Source of the DNA: Porphyra umbilicalis
Taxonomy: Eukaryota > Rhodophyta > Bangiophyceae > Bangiales > Bangiaceae
NCBI GenBank assembly: GCA_002049455.2
Contig: KV918923.1
Span: 1-64,000 of the forward strand
Length of the DNA: 64,000 nt
Direction: 5' to 3'
The first letter of the stretch is position 1, and the number at the start of each line of letters is the position of its first letter. Under the pieces are notes generated by a model that saw only the letters and a program-made list of their open reading frames with translations, was not told the DNA's origin and searched no databases. A program made the position numbers and the translations under genes. Shown in pieces: positions 1-9,712 of the stretch.

Positions 1-444
1 CCGCGGCAGGCAGCGTCGGTCTGGGCGCCGCGCGGCGCCGCGGGGCGGCGGCATCCGACCCATCCGGCGAATTCGGCCACGTGTCTGGCAGCGGATGTCG
101 CGCAGATCGAGGGCCACGCCCGCCCCGGCCCAGCCGCGACGGGCCCACTGCGCGCCGTTGCCATCCGCCGCCCGCCCCGCGACTCGTTGCGGCGGTGGCG
201 GCCCCCGGTGGGTGGCCGGTTGGCGACCAGCGCTTGCCGCGGCGCGCCGGTGCTCCCCCCCGTCGTGGACACGACCCGGACCGGTCGGTGTGGGCGGGTC
301 GGCGCTCGGCTTGCGACGGCGGCACGTCCGTTCCGGTGCCGCTGACGGGCCTGTCGACACGGGTGCGTCCCCCCCCCCACCGCCCGCGCCACGTCGTCTT
401 GCGGGCTTGCCCCCGGTCGGGCATTGCGGCGACAAGCGGCGGCC
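1..444. other. No recognisable gene; 5' flank of the Ttd14-like gene
   Basis: Very GC-rich sequence with only Arg/Pro-rich open frames and no recognisable domain. I see no TATA box. It is probably the upstream region of the gene that starts near 445. Confidence 0.4.
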
Positions 445-2216
445 ATGGCCTCCCACAGCATCCCCATCCCCGTGCGGGGCCCCCCGTCAGACGGCAGCGG
501 CTCGTCCGACGCGGGCGACGACGGCGGCGGTGGCGGCGGCGGCGGCGGCGGCGGCACGTCCCCGCCGCCCCGCCTCGCGCCGCCCGACGCGGTGACCGTG
601 GCCGCCGCCGCCACGGCGGCGGCCATGAATGACGGCCTGTCGCTGCTCACGGGCGGCGCGGCCGACGGCGGTGACGGGGCGTCTGCACCCGACGCGACGC
701 CCCCGGCGGCGGCGGCCGTCGGCACCGCGCGGGTCGACGCGCCCGACGCGGCGGCCGCCGCGCGCCTCGGCGCGCACTTCCACGCCCTCGGCGGCGGCGG
801 CGGCGGCGCGTCGCCGAGCACGTCCCCCCCCGGCGTGTCGACGTCGAGGGCGGCGCGCCCCCCCCCCACGCCTCGCTCCCCCCCCCCCCCACGGCGCAAG
901 TGACGCGCCTCGTGCTCACGGGGGGCCCCTGCTCTGGCAAAACCACCGCCCTCGCGACGCTCTCGGAGCGCCTCCGCGCGCGGGGCTTTGCCGTCTACGT
1001 CGTCCCCGAAGCGGCGACGCTCTTTTGGACGGGCGGCGCGTCGCTCGCCGGCGCGTCGGCGGCGCAAGTCGGCACCTTCCAAGCGTCCCTCCTCCGCGTG
1101 CAGGTGGCGCTTGAAGACGCGTTTGTGGCGCTCGCGCGGTCGGGCGGCCGCCCGGCGGTGGTGCTCGCCGACCGGGGTGCCCTCGACGGGCGCGCCTACA
1201 TGGGCGCCCGCGCGTGGGACGCCATGATGGAGGCGGGCGGCTGGTCGACAGCCGCCCTGCGCGACGGCCGCTACGACGGCGTCGTGCACCTCGTCACCGC
1301 CGCTGATGGGGCGGCGGCGGCGTATGGGTGTGCGACCAACGCGTCGCGCGTCGAGACGCCGGCGCAGGCAGTGACACTCGACGCCAAACTGCGCTCCTGC
1401 TGGGTCGGCCACCCGGCGTTGCGGGTCGTTGACAATGCGGGGGGCGGGGGGTTTGCCGCGAAAATGGAGCGCGTGTACGGGGTGGTGTGTGGGATGGTCG
1501 GCGTGCCCGCGTCGGCCACGTGCCGCCGCAAGTTCCTCGTGCTCCGCGAGGGGGGGGTGGCCCTGTCGGCCATGGCGGGGGTGGCCGACTTTGAGGTCGT
1601 CCAAACGTTTTTGGTGACGCCGCCCGCGGGGGCGGTCGGCGCCGCCGCCGCCGCCGCCGCGGCCGGCGACCCCGTCGACGGCGGCGACGGCGACGCGGGG
1701 TCTGTGCGCGGCACCGGCGCCCCCGCGGGTGGCGCGTGGCAGGAGAGCGTGCGCCAACGCGGCCGCGACGGCTACTACACCTTTGTGCACAAGGTGCGCC
1801 GCCCCGTCGCGGCGCGCGCGGGCCCCGACGGGTGGGAGGAGCTCAAGCGGGCGGTCGGCAACCGCGACTACCTGTCCCTCCTCGCGCGCGCCGACCCGTC
1901 GCGCCGCTCCGTCCGCATCCGCCGCCGCTGCTTCCTCTACCGCCGCTCCTACTATGTGCTCGACGCGATTGAGCAGCCCGACGGGCAGGCGCCGCTGCTG
2001 CTCCTCCGCACCCACGTGGAGGCGGCGGGGGAGCCCCTGGAGCTGCCCCCGTGGCTCCACATTGGCCGCGAAGTCACCGGCGAGCCGCCCTACACCGTCT
2101 ATGAGCTGAGCCGCCGCCTCGGGCGGGAGCGCCGCCTCTTTGCGGGGCGCCCGTTCAAGGGGCTCGGCACGGGGCGCTCGCGCGTCGACCTGCTGGATTT
2201 GGGGACGAGCGTGTGA
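445..2216 (+). CDS. Ttd14-like AAA NTPase with C-terminal CYTH-like domain
   Basis: Predicted P-loop nucleotide-binding protein of the Ttd14/NadR-like AAA family, whose animal members act in phosphoinositide-linked trafficking. The function here is inferred. The Walker A motif GGPCSGKTT comes shortly after a beta strand (VTRLVLTGG, from about 900). The C-terminal half (about 1735-2200) has the basic and aromatic pattern of a CYTH-like domain: RRCFLYRRSYYVLDAIE, then LPPWLHIGREVTGE. The frame holding these domains has no ATG before Walker A. The likely start, ATG at 445, lies in another frame and encodes a low-complexity Gly/Ala/Asp-rich N-terminus. The two frames join by a one-base shift inside the C runs at 863-890. 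A G/A-rich insert near 1640-1730 interrupts the middle. The family call is good; the N-terminus is uncertain. Confidence 0.7.
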
Positions 2217-2662
2217 GAGGGGGCGGGTGGGGCGGCGCGCCGGCGCCGGCGGCGGTGAAAGGTGGAGGAGAGGGGGGGGGGGGGGGGGGGGGCAGGGACG
2301 AGGGGGGCCGCGTGCGCCCGCGGCTGGTGGTCGCGCTAACGGCGATGGCCACTTTTTCTCGGGCGGGCCCGCCCGCGTGCAACGTCGCGGGGGGCGGGCG
2401 GTGGCAACGCCACGCCCCCCGCCGCCCCCGCTGTTTACCTCGGTGGCGGGCCCGGAGCGGCGGCGGGGTCGCCTGGGGCCGTGCCGCCCCGAGGACCCCG
2501 TGCCGCAGCGGCAGCGTGTCGGGGCAGCGGCCGCCCCCTTGCGCCCCGCGTCTTTGATAACGGCGCGGCGCCGGGATGCGCCCCCCGCGCGCCACCCCCC
2601 CCCCCCCCCACCGCCCCACGTGTCATGCCGGCCCCCCGCTGGGGGCCCTCGTTTCATCCCCC
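2217..2662. other. Intergenic between convergent genes
   Basis: The region separates the 3' ends of the Ttd14-like gene (plus) and the GNAT gene (minus). It holds a run of about 19 G near 2273 and long C runs near 2590. No domain-bearing frame was found. Confidence 0.4.
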
Positions 2663-2997
2663 CTACACCCCCCACGGGGTGAAGAGGAAGCGCACCAGCC
2701 CGACCGCCCCCGCTTCCACCCACTCGACGGCGCCCTCGGGGGCGAGCGCCCCCCGCCGCGGCTCCGCCGCCCCCACCCCCGCCCCGCCGTCGACACCCGC
2801 ACGGCCGCCGCCGCCGCCGTCGTTGCCGGCGGCGTCCCCCCCCCCCCGAGCCGCATCAGCGCCATCCCCGCCGTGCCGCCCTCCTCGACGAGCGCCACCC
2901 CCCCCGCGCGCCGGTACAGGTTGACGGCCGTGGCGTTGCCACGCTCGACCATCAAGTAGATTTTCGCGTCGGCGGCGGCGGCGGCGGCGGCGGCAGC

Positions 2998-3028
<31 letters not shown>

Positions 3029-3505
3029 CCGCCGTTGCCGCCCCCTCCGCGCCGGGGGGGGTGCCCCCCCCCCGCACCCCGCCCCCGCCGCCGCCTCGGC
3101 CGCCGTCGCCGCCGCCGCCGCCGCCACGTCGACGGCGGCGGCGACGAGGGCGGTGGCGACGCCCGCCCGCCGCGCGGCGGGCGCCACCGCCACATTGGCC
3201 AACAGCCGCCGGCGCTTGCGGGGGACGCCGAGCGCCGCCCACGCGGCGCCGAGGCGCCGGCCGGCACGGCGGGCGGCGCGGCCGGGGCCGCCACGCGCAC
3301 CGCCGCTGCCACTGCCGCCGCCGGCGGCGCCGACCCAGGTGCGCCCGCCGCGCGGGCGCAGCACCAGCCGCGGGAGGGGCGTCCAAAACACTTCAGCCAC
3401 CCCGACCACCTCATCCCCGCGGCGCGCCAACAGCAGCACGTCCCCGTCGGGGCGGGGCGCGGCGGGCGCCGCCGCCGCCGCCCCCACCCCCGCCCCCGCC
3501 GCCGC

Positions 3506-3536
<31 letters not shown>

Positions 3537-4153
3537 GCCGTCCCTCCCGCCGTTGCCGGTGACGCCCCCCCCCCCCCCCCCCCCCGCCCCCCCCCCCTCC
3601 CCCGACGGCACGCGCCCCCCCACGGGCCCGACGCCGAGCACCCCCCCGTGGCGCCGCATCAGCTGCGACAGCGTCGACGCGGCGGTCGCCGCGGCGGTCA
3701 GCCGCCGCAGGTAGGCGTCGACGGCGGCGGCGGGCGCGGCGCGGACCGCCGCCGGGAGGCGCCGCCAGCCGCGCGGCGGGGGCGGCGGGGGGGGGCCGGC
3801 GGGTAAAAGGCCGCCGCAATGAGCGTCGCGGCGGCGTGCAGGTCGTCGGCACTCGCGGGGCGGCCAATGGTGAGGGGCGGCGGCCAGGGGGGGCCCGCAG
3901 GGTGGGGGAGGACCCCCTCCGCCGCCTCGGCCGCGTCTGCGGCCGGGGGGGGGGGGGGGGTGGGGGGCCGCCGCCGACGCGGTCGGACCGGGGGGGGGGG
4001 GGGGGGGGGGCGCCGGCGGCGCACCGCTGCCACGTGGGGGGGGGGGAGGCCGCCGCCGCCGGGCGACCGCAGCCGGGCGGCGCGCGCCGGCGGGGGCGTG
4101 CGGCGGGGGAGGCGCAGCGGGGTGGCCGCGCAGAATGCCGCCTGGGGTGCCAT
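2663..4153 (-). CDS. GNAT-family N-acetyltransferase, probably organelle-targeted
   Basis: Predicted acetyl-CoA-dependent N-acetyltransferase. Fold landmarks appear in order on the minus strand: the opening helix (ADDLHAAATLIAAAFYPP), beta strands DVLLLARRGDEVVGVAEVFW, the acetyl-CoA-binding motif A around ANVAVAPAARRAGVATALV, and motif B YLMVERGNATAVNLYRRAGG. The last matches the usual VE-x-N-x-A-x-x-LY-x-x-x-G pattern. The N-terminus from ATG 4153 (MAPQAAFCAATPLRLPRR) resembles a plastid transit peptide. These blocks lie in different frames. They switch at homopolymer or GGC tracts near 3785-3795, 3571-3595 and 2990-3075, so one uninterrupted ORF does not exist as written. Long Ala/Gly stretches also separate motifs A and B. 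The gene could be decayed, but motif conservation argues for a functional protein or a sequence error at the runs. Confidence 0.6.
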
Positions 4154-5059
4154 CCCGCCGGAAAAAGGTCAGTAGTGGGGGGGGGGGGGCGGCACGGAAC
4201 GAGCAGCGGGGACCGTCGTGGGACGCCCAGCGCCGGGAGTAGCGCACCCGAGGGGCGCCCGCCGTCGGGCCGCGTGGTCGTGGCAACGGCGGCCGAGCGC
4301 GGTGGGGCCCGCGACCCCGACCGACCGCCCGACGGCACCCGTATCGCCGCTGCGGTCACCAACAACGCTGCCGCCACGGGAGTGACAGCGTGGGGGAGCG
4401 TCGGCCGCGTCTGCGCCGCGGCGGGGGGGTGGTCGGGCGCCCCGGACGGGAGCTGGAGGCAGCGGAACACCTGCCGCCGCCCTCTGCGCAGAGGCTGCCC
4501 CAGCAGCAGCTGGCGGAGATGGATGGGGCGCGGGGTCGACCGGCGCCTTTCGTGGCGATGGCGGGTGGAAGCTCGCTGATTGGGCAGTCAGGTACACGTG
4601 GCAGGGATCCTGCCGCAGTCCGGATTGGCCATTGGAGGGGGAAGGGGGGGGACACACCGAATGAACAACAGAAAGGAATGTCTCCCTCTTTCTTCGGGGG
4701 TTCTCCCACAGATGAAGTACAGTAGGTCCCTTCTCTCTGTTTTTTATTCGTGCTTCCTCTAAAGACATTACACCTGCCCATGGCCGCGGCCAACTCAACA
4801 GGAGCAGTATGGTACGGCACCCTCTCTTAATTAGGACCGGCACCAAGGCGTGCACACGCCTCACCACGGGCCGCTCCACGCCGCCCCCAGCGGGTCCTTC
4901 GTTGCTGCAGCACCCCCAGCGCGTGTGGCCACGAGGCCATCACAACGCCGCGCTCGTGGTGGGCGGTCCCAGCGTGGCTCGACGACGCGCGTGGTGGGCG
5001 GCGGCCGACCGCCAGCGCCCAACCATTGGCACTAACGGGTGAGAAAAACGACGTAGGGG
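4154..5059. other. Intergenic; no supported gene
   Basis: GC content falls to moderate levels between about 4550 and 4830. G runs occur near 4000 and 4175. Open frames here are Arg/Pro-rich shadows without domains. Confidence 0.35.
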
Positions 5060-5665
5060 TCACCCCGAGCGACCACGGCGGTCACAGCGGCACGGGACGC
5101 GAGGGCACGGGCGCGGTTGCACGCACAGCCATCCACTGCGGTTCACGGCCAGCGGCGTCGTCCCCCCCCCCCCCCCCTTCCACTCACGCCGACGCCGCCC
5201 CCCCCGGCGCCCCCCCCCCACCTCCGCCGCGTACTTGGCGCGCGCGGTCGCCACAAACGCGTCCCGGTCGTCCCACAGGCGTGCGGCCTCCCCATTGAGC
5301 GGCGACGCGTTGTTGGGCGCGTCCAACAAGCTCAGGATGCTAATGAGGAGCGTGCGGACGGTCAGGCCCGGCGTCCACGCGTCCTTGAGCAAGTCGAGGC
5401 AAATGGCGCCCGACGGGTCGCAGTTGGGGTGGAAGATGGGCGTGACAAACGTCACGGACGGGGGCACCAGCGGGTAGTTGCCCGCAAAGGAGAGGGAGAG
5501 GGTAAAGGCGCAGCCGGCGTACACCGAGTCCCCGTCGCAGGTGAGGGTGCCCGTCCAGCGCGTCAGGCTGTCCCCGTCGGGGAAGGCCGTGACGCCGGGC
5601 ACGGGGTCCATCATGAGGCCCATCAGCTCTGACTGGAGGCGCTTGGTGACGGCGGCAGAGGCCAT
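5060..5665 (-). CDS. Ubiquitin-conjugating enzyme E2, UBE2C/UbcH10-like
   Basis: Predicted E2 enzyme that takes ubiquitin from E1 and, if truly UBE2C-like, passes it to anaphase-promoting complex substrates in mitosis. Starting at ATG 5665, the UBC fold covers residues 1-150. KRLQSELMGLMM near the start matches the UBE2C first helix, HPN is at residues 79-81, and the catalytic Cys is residue 89 in GAICLDLLKDAW. The downstream LLDAPNNASPLNGEAARLW matches the conserved E2 helix region. The long N-terminal extension of animal UBE2C is absent. After the UBC core, about 50 residues rich in Gly and Arg follow. That tail begins at a G run, so the true C-terminus may be shorter in another frame. The E2 call is firm; assignment to the UBE2C subgroup is likely. 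Confidence 0.85.
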   Translation of the reverse strand: MASAAVTKRLQSELMGLMMDPVPGVTAFPDGDSLTRWTGTLTCDGDSVYAGCAFTLSLSFAGNYPLVPPSVTFVTPIFHPNCDPSGAICLDLLKDAWTPGLTVRTLLISILSLLDAPNNASPLNGEAARLWDDRDAFVATARAKYAAEVGGGRRGGRRRREWKGGGGGTTPLAVNRSGWLCVQPRPCPRVPCRCDRRGRSG

Positions 5666-6472
5666 GGTGGGGTGGTGGTAGGGGGGGGGGAGAGGGGGGG
5701 AGGGAGGGGGGGGGCGCCTAGGACGGTGGGTGGGAGACGGGCGTCGGGGGGATGGGGGGGGCGGGCGGGCCGTGTGTGGCAGGGGTAGGGCACGCGGGTG
5801 GGGGAGGAATGTGGGGAGCGAGGCAGAGGCAACGAGCGGGTGCGGGGAGGAAGCAGCCAGCGGGTGGTGGGGCAAGACGCGGGGCGGCGGGGCGGCGGTG
5901 CTGCCGCAAACGGCCGGTCGTCCGCCCCACGGGTGGCGGGCGGTCTAAAAGGGCGAGCGGCGCACCGGGAGCCACGCACGCAGCAGCGGTCGCGGCGCGG
6001 CGCGGCGCAGCGCGCCGTCGGCGCGGCCGGCGACCGATGGGGCGGTCGAAACGGCGCGGGTGTGATGGCATATGCCGCAGCAGCCACAATCGGGATGGGA
6101 GGGGGAGGGGGGGGGGGGGGGCGAGGATGGGCAGCGCCCCGGTCGAGCCGCCGCGCCGAGCCACGGCCGCGGCGGTCGCCGGGGGGCGGGGGCCCCCCGC
6201 CGCCGCGGGCGCGAGGTCGCGCCGGGTGGCCGGATCCGTGGCTTGCCAAGCGGCGCCGCCGCGGCGGCCGCGTGGCGGGCGGGAGCATTTTTGGCGGGAG
6301 GGGCACCCCCCCAGGACCGCCCGTCCTGGGGCGGCGCCGCTGGGGGGGGAGCGCCGCCCCGCGGGGCGGTCGCGACGGGCGAGCACGACGCGGTGGGGCG
6401 GCTCGGGCAATGGCGGGACCCGCAAGAGTCCAAACGTCGCTTCGTTCGCAGCCTCGGGCCCTTGCTCCCGTT
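5666..6472. other. Intergenic; 5' flank of the E2 gene
   Basis: G-rich sequence upstream of the E2 start. The open frames on both strands are low-complexity Arg/Pro/Gly and carry no domain. I see no gene. Confidence 0.35.
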
Positions 6473-7193
6473 TCAAACCGTGCCATCGTTCAAAAAAAAA
6501 AGAATGTACAAAGCATTACATTCTGCGTCCACATGTGCAAGAGCAACTGAAAGCGCGTTCGCGAAAACACCCTGGACTTGCAAAACGATAGAACTGTTTT
6601 CACACGACGAAAGATACATTGGCAAGTCGAGCACCGCCTCCCGGGGGAGCGTCCCCTGCACGACCGGCGCCGCTTGGGAGCGCACGTACAAGCGGGAGAT
6701 CAGAAAAAAGGAGATGAGGAAGGCGGCCATGGCGGCGGTGGTGGCGGTCGCCGACGTGACCACCGCTTGCTGGCGTAGGGGGCGCTCCGCCCACCGCCGC
6801 CGCGGCGTCCACCGCGGCCCGCACGAGCGGCAGCTGCTGCCGTCGGGGGGTACCCGCCCACTGGTGGGTAGCGGCCGCCCGCACGCTCCTCGACGACCAG
6901 TGCTGTGTCTTCGTCCGAGGGGGGGTAGGTGATCGCCGCGAGGTGCTCCTGCCGCACCCACCGGAGGGTCAGCAGCGGCCGCCACCGCCGTGGCGGGCGG
7001 CGGCTGCCACCGAGGCACGGCCGCCACCATCCGAGCAACCACCGGCCGACGCTGGCTGGGCATTCGTCGCTTGCCGCAGCGCTGACTCGACGCCGAGCCG
7101 CGCGATGCGCACGTGCGCGGCGGCGACGCGGTGGATGGGGAGGGGGGGGTATGTGGGACCACAGAGGCGGAGGGGGGGGAAGAAGCCGTCCAT
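6473..7193 (-). CDS. Hypothetical protein with one transmembrane segment
   Basis: Tentative gene on the minus strand. ATG 7193 begins MDGFFPPLRLCGPTYPPLP, followed by a helical stretch (IHRVAAAHVRIARLGVESALR) that looks coding. Downstream frames contain an acidic segment (YPPSDEDTALVVEE) and then a hydrophobic anchor, AAMAAFLISFFLISRLYV, near 6740. The segments lie in different frames, so introns or frame breaks are needed. I do not recognise the family. The 3' end at 6473 is the stop of the frame holding the hydrophobic segment and may be wrong. Confidence 0.25.
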
Positions 7194-7869
7194 GGCACGG
7201 GGGGGCGGGCGGCGGGGTGGAGCGAGAAAATAGCAGGGGCGCCACGTCGCCGCCGCCGCCGCCGCCGGCACCGCCGCAGCCGCGGCCGCCGCGGCCGCGG
7301 GCGCCACTCGCTGCCGTGTGCGGGCGCGCGTCGTGCGCACGGTCGTCCACTGCTCACCGCCGCGTCGGCGGCAGGCGCGGCGGCAACACCGTCAGTGGCG
7401 GTGGCCGCCGCCCCCACCCGCCGCGCGCGGGTGTTGCGGGAAGGGATGCGACCACGCAGGCCGCACCGCATTCAGCGCCGACACGACCCCTTGTTTGAAA
7501 AATCAAAACCGACGTCTCCCACAGGGGCCGCAGAGCCCGATTCTGGCCAATTACCGCGGAATTGCCACATCATGGCCGTTCGTGGCCGCGTCCACCTGCC
7601 CCCACGACCCCGTAAACGCCGCACCTGCCCTCACGCACCTTTTTAACCACGATTCTGCTTCCGCGGACCGTACGAGCGATGAAGACGTCGCCACCTCTAG
7701 CAACTTCACAGAAAGATGCGGGCAGCCCCGGCGCATGTTCCCATTGTCAAGAAAGCGCCGGGGGACGTCCTCCAACGGCGTAGGGAGCCAAACGGACCGC
7801 CAAAAACGTTTTTTTAAGTACTCCCGCAACGTGAACTAGAAAAAAGGACTGTTTTTCGACGTGTGGGTG

Positions 7870-8251
7870 TAGGGTTGCACACGACGCCCCTATTTCGGGG
7901 GCGTCAGGGGCGCGCGACGGATAAGACGCCTTACCGACGCCCCATTAGGCAGCCAAAACGCCCTCACGACGCCCCAAGTAGCACCCTCAATAATCGAAAT
8001 ATGGGCCAAGTGGCACCCATACGTTGCCTTCATAAGTCATTTTTGTGTCAAGACTGGGTGCCTGTCCCCAACCAAGGTGCTTAGCCGCCACCTGCTGAAC
8101 TATGTAGACCCCCATGAACACTTTCTCTTCGCGACGCCTTGCTGACGCCCTTTTGAGTTGGGGCGTTAGGGGCGCACGACGCCCAAATGACGCCCTAGTG
8201 ACGCCCTTAACGACGCCCTTCACGACGCCCCGGGCGTTCTGAGCAAGCCTA
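7870..8251. mobile_element. hAT-like MITE, 382 bp, with 8-bp target-site duplication
   Basis: The ends are imperfect terminal inverted repeats: TAGGGTTGCACACGACGCCC on the left, and TAGGCTTGCTCAGAACGCCC read inward from the right. The element is flanked by a perfect 8-bp direct repeat, TGTGGGTG, at 7862-7869 and 8252-8259. An 8-bp duplication with ends starting TAGGG is typical of hAT transposons. The interior consists of many GACGCCC/GGGCGTC motifs in both orientations and codes for nothing. A related terminus lies at 56017. Confidence 0.75.
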
Positions 8252-8781
8252 TGTGGGTGTGAGAAAGCACCCTAGACTAAAGTCCAGGGAATTGTGCGTC
8301 GGGTGCTTCGGTATGGGAACCTGTCTGTTTCTCATCCGTGCGCCTGCCGTCGGTCGTTCTCCGCGCCCAGGGCGGAGGGATGGGCAGAACTCCTCCTCCC
8401 AGCTCTGCGGCCCGCTGAAAAAGAGAGACGCGCAGCATAGCGTGCGGAGCATCGGATGGCGGCCCTCCTTGTCAGCGTGTGGGCGCCTCGTAATGAACAG
8501 GACCAGGCTGCGACATGTGGGTCCGACTGGCAATGCAGGGAGAGCACCTGACAGAGAAAATAAACAAGACTGGGTGCGAAAAGTGGGCCAGACCAAGGTG
8601 GCGAGGATGTGTGCGAAACGCACCCGGTGGGCGTCTGCAGCCGCACGCGAACAGAAAAACACAAAACAAACGCCAACGCGCAGAAAAAGCGGCGTCCCTC
8701 CTATCCAGCGCGCGCCCCCCGCCCTCAATCGCGCATGGCTTTGCGCAGCTTCTCCCCCTGCCGGTCCTCCGTACACGCCAC

Positions 8782-9266
8782 AAGTGCTCCTTCTCCGGTG
8801 TCCTCGAGGCCCTCACCGCCATCCTTTTTGGTATGATGATGATTGGGCAAGCAGCCGCGTCTGCGCCTGACGTGTCGAGCAGCATGGTCGTGGCGACGCA
8901 GATCTTCCCCCTCCTCGATCGCCAGTCGGAGATCGACCCGTTCGGCGAGGGCGGCGAGAAGCCGTCGGACGTGGCCGGTGCGGTGGCGCTCAAGGATGTT
9001 GAGTTCAACTATCCGAGCCGCCCGGACGTGCCCGTCCTTCGTGGCATGACCGCGGCGGTGGCGCCCGGTAAGACGCTTGCGCTTGTCGGCGAGTCAGGCT
9101 CGGGCAAGTCGACGGTCGTCAGCTTGCTCGAGCGCTTCTACGACATTGCGTCCGGCAGCCTTACGCTTGACGAATCGAGGCGTCTTTGTACAATGTCGGA
9201 AACTTGCGCTCCCACATGGCCATCGTGTCGCAGGAGCCAGATCTCTTCTCCATGTCGCCACGGTGA
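8782..9266 (+). pseudogene. ABCB-type ABC transporter fragment
   Basis: Remnant of a full-size ABCB/MDR-like exporter. In one frame it shows the end of a transmembrane domain (EALTAILFGMMMIGQAAASA), the linker, the A-loop region FNYPSRPDVPVL and Walker A GESGSGKST. The frame is then lost near 9170-9185. In a second frame the following block is still readable as RSHMAIVSQEPDLFS, which contains the Q-loop. A stop comes at 9264. No signature motif, Walker B or H-loop follows, and no first half of the transporter precedes it, so this is a truncated, frameshifted relic. The part before 8841 is also present in the right arm; the rest is not. Confidence 0.85.
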
Positions 9267-9712
9267 CCGCGTGGCCACGACGCGTTGGCCGCTGTGTGGC
9301 AACAAAAAAAAGCAACAAAACAAAACAAGGACACAAAGACAGGGAGAGCGGGGCGGAGGGAAGGGGAGCTGTCAGTGATCTGGCCATGACTCACGGCGTT
9401 GAGCTTTCCTCCAACCAAGCGCGCACACCAAGGGAGCAGTCGCGTCGCGGCCGCAACACCCACCCACCCCCCCCGATAACATACTCAAGGGTCACAAAGA
9501 GCAACACGGGAACGTGCGTGCTGAGCAGAGCCGAGCGAGAGCAGCGCCCCGCCGACTCCCGACTCCAGCCGGTAGCCCCGCGTGTCCCACTCGTTCGGTC
9601 GGCACCGCGTTTGCGACACATGAAAATGACCGCCAAGGACAAAAACAGTCCAAATACAATCCAGTTGGCTGCCGCTCGAGCACCCCCGTAAATGCACGGC
9701 GTGTTGCGAGCA

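Noticed and set aside
2623..4470. 615-residue Arg-rich minus-strand frame
   Set aside because: It contains only one GNAT block (motif B) and is otherwise out of frame with the gene. The gene was annotated by motif order instead.
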